Of a stretch of 64,000 nt of DNA, positions 59,701 to 64,000 are shown piece by piece. The position numbers were made by a program, and so were the translations under genes. Every line of letters starts with the position of its first letter. The stretch's first letter is position 1. The DNA is from Kryptolebias marmoratus. Lineage: Eukaryota; Chordata; Actinopteri; Cyprinodontiformes; Rivulidae. The notes beneath the pieces were generated by a model, which was not told the origin of the DNA, searched no databases, and saw only the letters and a program-made list of their open reading frames with translations. The stretch is taken from positions 3,049,381 through 3,113,380 of the forward strand of contig NC_051435.1 of NCBI RefSeq assembly GCF_001649575.2. Reading direction: 5' to 3'.

Positions 59701-62209
59701 GGACGACGTGCATTCATTTCTTTATATTTTTTATTTTATTAAGACCACTTTATAAGATAACAAAGAAGACGATTTTTTTCCTAGAATACAAGTGAATTAA
59801 ATTCTGGTTAAAGTGCAGATCCAGTCAGTCGGTGATCCTCAGGAAGTTTCTCTAAGGAAACTTTTTCTTTCTGGCACCGAGCAGGTCGCTCAGTATTCAG
59901 AAGGCCCTATTCTCCTTTTCATTGCTCCTGCAGCTGAGGCGCAGGTCTAATCCTTTCATACGACACAAAATTCAAACAATAGGAGCAGCACGCAGGCAGG
60001 CGTCGGCTGCTCTGGCCGGCCTCCAAGCCGTCCCCAGGGCTTCGGCGCACTCCTGCATATAAAGACGGAGTGAGATTGATTAGACATTGCCTGCAGCAGC
60101 ACTAATCAGCCTCACCTGGCTGGGTTCCCTGAAACAATCCTGAAGCTACGGCCAGGTTTTTTTTCCTCCCCTGCAGCTGCAGAAACCACACCTCACCACA
60201 GGATGATAACTTCTGACATCATCACAGGCAGGAGATGTGTGACTCGTCCACCAGCTCCGAGAGGAGGTCACAGACCGCATGGCATCCGTGTGACCACGAG
60301 CTCCTCGGTGTTTAAACAGGGTTAGTTATTATCTCTGTCACCAGTCTGACACATCAGCCTTTTATAGCCCAGCTTCTTCTTTTAAATCCAACTTTCTTTG
60401 TCCGTTTTTGTCTCATTTGCTATTTTTACTTGTTGATTTTTTTATATGTTCCTTCAGTCTAACTACTTCTATTTTAGCCGTTCGGGTTCTTTCAGGAGAC
60501 GGCTGCTGTGACTTTCAGCTTTCTGCACTTTTATTTTATTTGCTTTATCTACAAATATTTCCCCCATAGAAACACGTTGAGATCTCTGCTGCAGCAAACC
60601 GGTTCTGTTTTCAGCTTTCAGCAGTGATCTGGCTGTTTTGGAGCTTTAATTTGATCTCTGTGTGCACACTGAGTCCAGCCTCTTTTGTTACTCAGGACGC
60701 CGAACTGAGACATTGAACCCTGAAAGGAGAAACAGTCATGGTTTACTCAGGGTGTGTTGATGTCATTTAATTGACTCATGGAGTTTACAACACAACCGGG
60801 GACGTGTCACACTCTGCTAATCATATGTAGAAGAAATAAGGCACCGTTTCCAATAATTTTTACTGTTTTATTGGCTTTAAAAAAGCATTTCATGACATTC
60901 TGGTCCCTCCAGGAAACCGACCATCAGCCTGCTCCTTACTCAAACTCATGGGAGCAGTTCTGGCTTCATTCTGGTTTATCTGAAAATAAAATGTTTGTTT
61001 TGTTATTTTGCATCAGAGGATGGTACAAAAAGTGTGGCATAGTGGAATGATTTATTCACCTGAATCACCTGAGCTCAATACTGACTCATTATTTTCTGAA
61101 TCAGTGAATCAGTTCCTTTGTGTTTTAACAGAGAGAGGCCTCTCTGCTGCTTTTTTCCTGCCAGAAAAGAAAATGTTTTAACTTTTAATGTTAAAATACT
61201 CAGAAACGACACATTTACCTGCATGTCAGGAAAGCAAAAAGAAAAAGGCAGCAACTGTTGTTGATCTTGCCAAGAACTCTGGTGCGAACAAATCGAGACA
61301 AGTCCAAAAAGGAACAATGTGTGCCGAAAGACTTCACGTCTGACAGGAAAACAGCATCACTTATACTTTACAAGTTAAATGAAATGTAGTCTTTATTTAA
61401 GGGAATATTTGGATTTTTCTTTGATTAAACTTACTGCAGTGTTGTGAATTTGTGTCAGAATGTGCTGAAAACTAACATTTCAGTAAAAACGTGTCATCTG
61501 GAGGCTCGGTTACGGCACGTGTCGCCAGCTGTGGTTTGGAGGAGCTGAAGGGGATTCTGAACGTCTCCAAGAACCATAAATCCCCTCGGAGCTTCCTGAC
61601 TGAAGCAGGCAGGCCTTCAGATTTAAAATCATTTTTTGTTTTGAGACGTATTTTACTACGACAGAACAACGAGTTACAAACATGCAACCTGAGGAGCAGC
61701 AGCTTTGGTCTTGTGTTTTCCAGGAGACAATGAGATGTTTCAGACCCAGACTGCTTGTGGTTATTCTCGGGGCTCTGCAACCCATGGCTCTGGGGCCATT
61801 TGTGGCTCCTCAGAAACTTCAACCAAAGAGGCACAAACCCATCCACATTCATGCAATATATGCATAAAATTTCTGCATCCTGATGACGCTATTAATAAAA
61901 GTAGATTTTATCCGTTATTATAAATACACTAAAGCTGTTGGAGCAAAGGTTGGGTTGGTTTGATCAATAATTGGGTGGTTTGATCTGAGATGAGCCTGAG
62001 ATGTCTGTCTAAGTCTTAAAAACTAAATTAAAAGGCTCAAGCAGGTTTTGTTGCTCTGTGTAAACTACATTCAGTGGGACAAAGGGTAAAAATGGATCAG
62101 ATCATTTGATGGTTTGATATGTTTATTGTCAGATGGAATAATTTGTTCTTCAAGGAAACTACTGAGAATTTAAATTTCATAATATCTGCAGACTGACGTC
62201 CTTATCTGA
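59701..62209. other. Upstream region of the right-edge gene, mostly unassigned
   Basis: No exon supported. 59880-60130 is non-repetitive and contains a TATAAA core (60058-60063) and ATTGATTAGAC/CACTAATCAGC homeodomain-like sites. Around 61765-61830, GGGCTCTGCAACCCATGGCT then CTGGGGCCATTTGTGGCTCC resembles a fish hAT terminus. Overlapping ORFs on both strands at 61472-61923 have no domain. Confidence 0.35.
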
Positions 62210-62328
62210 CGGAAGTACGCACCCATTCACACACACAGAGACGCGCGCGCACGCGCACACACTTCAGCCTTACAACTCAAAGTTTTCCTCCTAACTTTCC
62301 AGTCTGGTGGATCGCTCCGTGCTGCAGC
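62210..62328 (+). promoter_or_regulatory. Probable 5' UTR / promoter-proximal region of the secreted-protein gene
   Basis: Contains an alternating purine-pyrimidine stretch (CACACACAGAGACGCGCGCG then CACGCGCACACAC, 62230-62264), then pyrimidine-rich leader sequence up to the ATG. The local CpG density rises here and through exon 1. No TATA box is obvious within 100 bp; the start site is not determined. Confidence 0.45.
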
Positions 62329-62410
62329 ATGTCTCCGTCTAACTGCTGGATTTTGCGCGCCGTCTCGCTCGCCTGCCTCTTCTGTTGTGGCTCCTGCAGA
62401 AGAAGCAGAG
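62329..62410 (+). CDS. Unidentified secreted protein, exon 1 (signal peptide)
   Basis: The ATG at 62329 has A at -3 (CAGCATGT), a good vertebrate context. The exon encodes MSPSNCWILRAVSLACLFCC followed by GSCRRSR, then one base of the next codon. A short N-terminal region, a hydrophobic core (WILRAVSLACLFCC) and a small-residue GSC stretch make a clear signal peptide, so the product should enter the secretory pathway. The exon ends GCAGAG and is followed by GTAAGG, a strong donor, leaving phase 1. Cleavage is likely near GSC before RRSR. I could not match the sequence to a known gene: hormone precursors, growth factors and matrix proteins were considered without a defensible hit. Confidence 0.7.
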
Positions 62411-62992
62411 GTAAGGTGGCAGATAAACGTAGCGACATCGTGTTTGTGTGTTTTATTTACTTGGGTTTTCGGAGTTCACGCTTGTTCTGAGTTCCTGCGC
62501 AGAAAGTTCCTCTGTGCGTAAAACGGAGCCGCGCGTCGTGCCTTTCAGGACTCAGAATCAGGCCAAAAAATGAATTCAGTTTGAACTTGTTTGCGTATTT
62601 TGATTATTTCTGTAAGCTCTTGTTATGGCCTGGTGTATACCAGTGGGATCTCGTGAGGAGATTGAAACATTAACCTGTTTTCAAACGGTTTACGCGCGGC
62701 AACGTTTAAACAAGAATTACTTGAAAATTAGGTTTATCACCAACATATAAGAGTTATTTCACTTCTAAAAACCTCCTAAAGTATTCCTCAGTAAGAACAG
62801 CACAGTGTGTGTGGACTTAGAAGCTGGTAAAGTTCTTATTGGCGTCAGAAGTTTGACGTTTGGGTCAAAGTCCGGCGGATCTGTGACCTGAACCACCCAG
62901 AAACCTCCTCTTCCTCCTCCTCCTCCTCCTCTGTGGTTTCACATTGAAGACCCAAGCAGTCTGTAGCCCGATTGTCTGGTTTCCTCCTCCAG

Positions 62993-63040
62993 AGTTCACT
63001 GAACTGAAAAAAGCCAAGAAACGTCACAGAAGTGTTGCAG
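62993..63040 (+). CDS. Unidentified secreted protein, exon 2 (48-bp basic microexon)
   Basis: After a polypyrimidine tract (GGTTTCCTCCTCCAG) the exon encodes EFTELKKAKKRHRSVA in phase 1 from exon 1, and ends in phase 1 before GTCAGA. It is 48 bp, so it could be skipped without a frameshift. The alternative AG two bases downstream (62993-62994) would leave 46 bp and break the frame. The peptide is strongly basic (KKAKKRHR). It could be a proprotein-convertase site ending at KRHR or a heparin-binding patch. Intron 1 is 582 bp. Confidence 0.65.
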
Positions 63041-63940
63041 GTCAGAGTTTGCAGAGTTTGGTGATTAAATGTTCATGTTTTCCTGGAAGTTTTGAAATTC
63101 TCTCACAAATAGAGGTTCAATGTGGCTAAACAGGTTGTTTTTATTTGTGTAAAAGATGAATGAAAGTGTTCTAATATGAGCATTTGTCTCCATTACAGAA
63201 TTAATCCAAAAACAGTTTAAAACGTGCAGCTGGTCAGGGCCGTATTAAACAATTTAAGGGCCCCGGGGCAGATTTTAAACGTGGCCCCTTCGACTCCACA
63301 GAGCTTTTTCTGCTCCGTTAATCCAGCATGTTTCCAGTTGTTCTTGAGTGCCTTTTACACCCAAAAACCAGTCAGCCAGAACATAATTACTTCTGGCTAA
63401 ACGTTGTTCCTTGAACCGATTTGACTTCCTGGTGTGAGTCACAGAGGAGAGCAGTCCTGCTGCTTCAGTTTCAAACATGTTCAGGAAAAACTTTTACCAG
63501 CGTCAGTTTTGTGTCTGCAGCACATTTTAAACACTCAGGTTGGTCAAAGGGAGTTTCTGTCACAAAAGGTCATACAGGGAAATTAAAAAAATTAAATAAA
63601 ACAACAATAAAAGGGTGATAAAATGTCTAAAACTGAAACATTAGATAGGATTTGTTGAAATGTTATGTTCCATTTAAATCAAAAGCCAAAGTGAAAAGAT
63701 GGAAGGATTTACGAGCTCCATCACCTTTAGATTTTTACCTGGATCCAAGAGAAACTGGCTGCCTGACCGGAGTTATCTTAAACTAAAGCTAATATTACAC
63801 TTTGTTAAACTTGTTTTTACCTGTTAGTTCTTTCTGCATGTTTAGGAATGAATGATGTTTTGTGTATTACAATACACTGTGGGATACTGAAACCTTTTCA
63901 AGTTGTTTTCAATTAAATTGTTATGTGTCTTATATTTTAG
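63041..63940 (+). other. Intron 2 of the secreted-protein gene
   Basis: 900 bp between GTCAGA and a TTATATTTTAG acceptor. It includes a small fragment (about 63235-63290, GGGCCGTATTAAACAATTTA then AGGGCCCCGGGGC) resembling a hAT-type terminus in fish. ORFs here are chance. Confidence 0.55.
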
Positions 63941-64000
63941 GAACACAGAAACCTGAAGGAAAGCTGCAGAGAGCTTCCAGTGAAGCTCAGCTCTCCAGCC
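63941..64000 (+). CDS. Unidentified secreted protein, exon 3 (partial, runs off window)
   Basis: The acceptor TGTCTTATATTTTAG precedes GAACACAG. Joined in phase 1 to exon 2 it reads GTQKPEGKLQRASSEAQLSS and stays open to the window edge. The composition is polar, with no cysteine and no recognisable domain start yet, as in a pro- or linker region before a folded domain. All three exon joins agree in phase (1-1-1), which supports the model. The gene's identity lies beyond the window. Confidence 0.6.

Overview
The window reads as AT-rich teleost genomic DNA, probably a percomorph fish. The evidence is a vertebrate-style spliced gene at the right edge, very sparse coding sequence, and a repeat complement typical of ray-finned fish: Tc1-like and hAT-like DNA transposons, L2-type, I/Nimb-type (RNase H), restriction-endonuclease-type and (GATG)n-tailed non-LTR retrotransposons, a tRNA-like SINE head, and long simple repeats. 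There is no sign of bacterial, phage or plasmid organisation. Nearly all ORFs of 60 to 140 codons are chance ORFs or fall in repeats.

Genes. Two genes can be argued for, at most, and both point away from the middle. (1) Around 21.58-22.09 kb lies the most CpG-dense stretch of the window, with a perfect CRE (TGACGTCA) and a strong splice donor on the minus strand. It looks like the promoter and first, probably untranslated, exon of a gene transcribed leftward, whose first intron would fill roughly 1-21.8 kb. (2) At 62329-62410, 62993-63040 and 63941-64000 (plus strand) three phase-compatible exons encode a signal peptide, a 16-residue lysine/arginine-rich segment and the start of a third exon that runs off the window. 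This is the N-terminus of a secreted protein I could not identify. Between them lie about 40 kb without recognisable coding exons, containing some unique non-repetitive blocks that could be enhancers but cannot be verified here.

Repeats. 2.4-3.7 kb: a hAT-like non-autonomous element (copy 1, with an assembly gap), then an LTR-like repeat carrying a nested, 5'-truncated RNase H LINE with a 12-bp target duplication. 7-9.5 kb: a degraded BED-finger (hAT) remnant and an L2 LINE remnant. 11.4-11.8 kb: a Tc1 transposase N-terminal remnant with an internal duplication. 15.9-16.7 kb: a SINE head and a Tc1 end. 18.1-19.6 kb: the inverted second copy of the hAT-like element, broken by a gap at the same internal point, followed by a GCTAAAAGC-rich array. 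22.3, 35.5 and 43.7 kb: more Tc1-type derivatives. 45-53 kb: the second LTR-like copy, an 80-bp tandem repeat, a large GCTAAAAGC array with a higher-order duplication, and a TTAA-flanked MITE. 54-56.5 kb: (TAA)n, a restriction-endonuclease-type retrotransposon remnant, and a LINE 3' end with a (GGAT)n tail. 58.1-59.3 kb: a CA-rich minisatellite with an assembly gap. At least thirteen copies of one unnamed dispersed family (core CTCAGCTACTACCAC) are scattered throughout.

I found no coherent new multi-gene system. The most informative items are the paired gap-containing hAT-like copies, the nested RNase H LINE, the dense unnamed dispersed family, the unidentified secreted-protein gene and the inferred divergent promoter pair.
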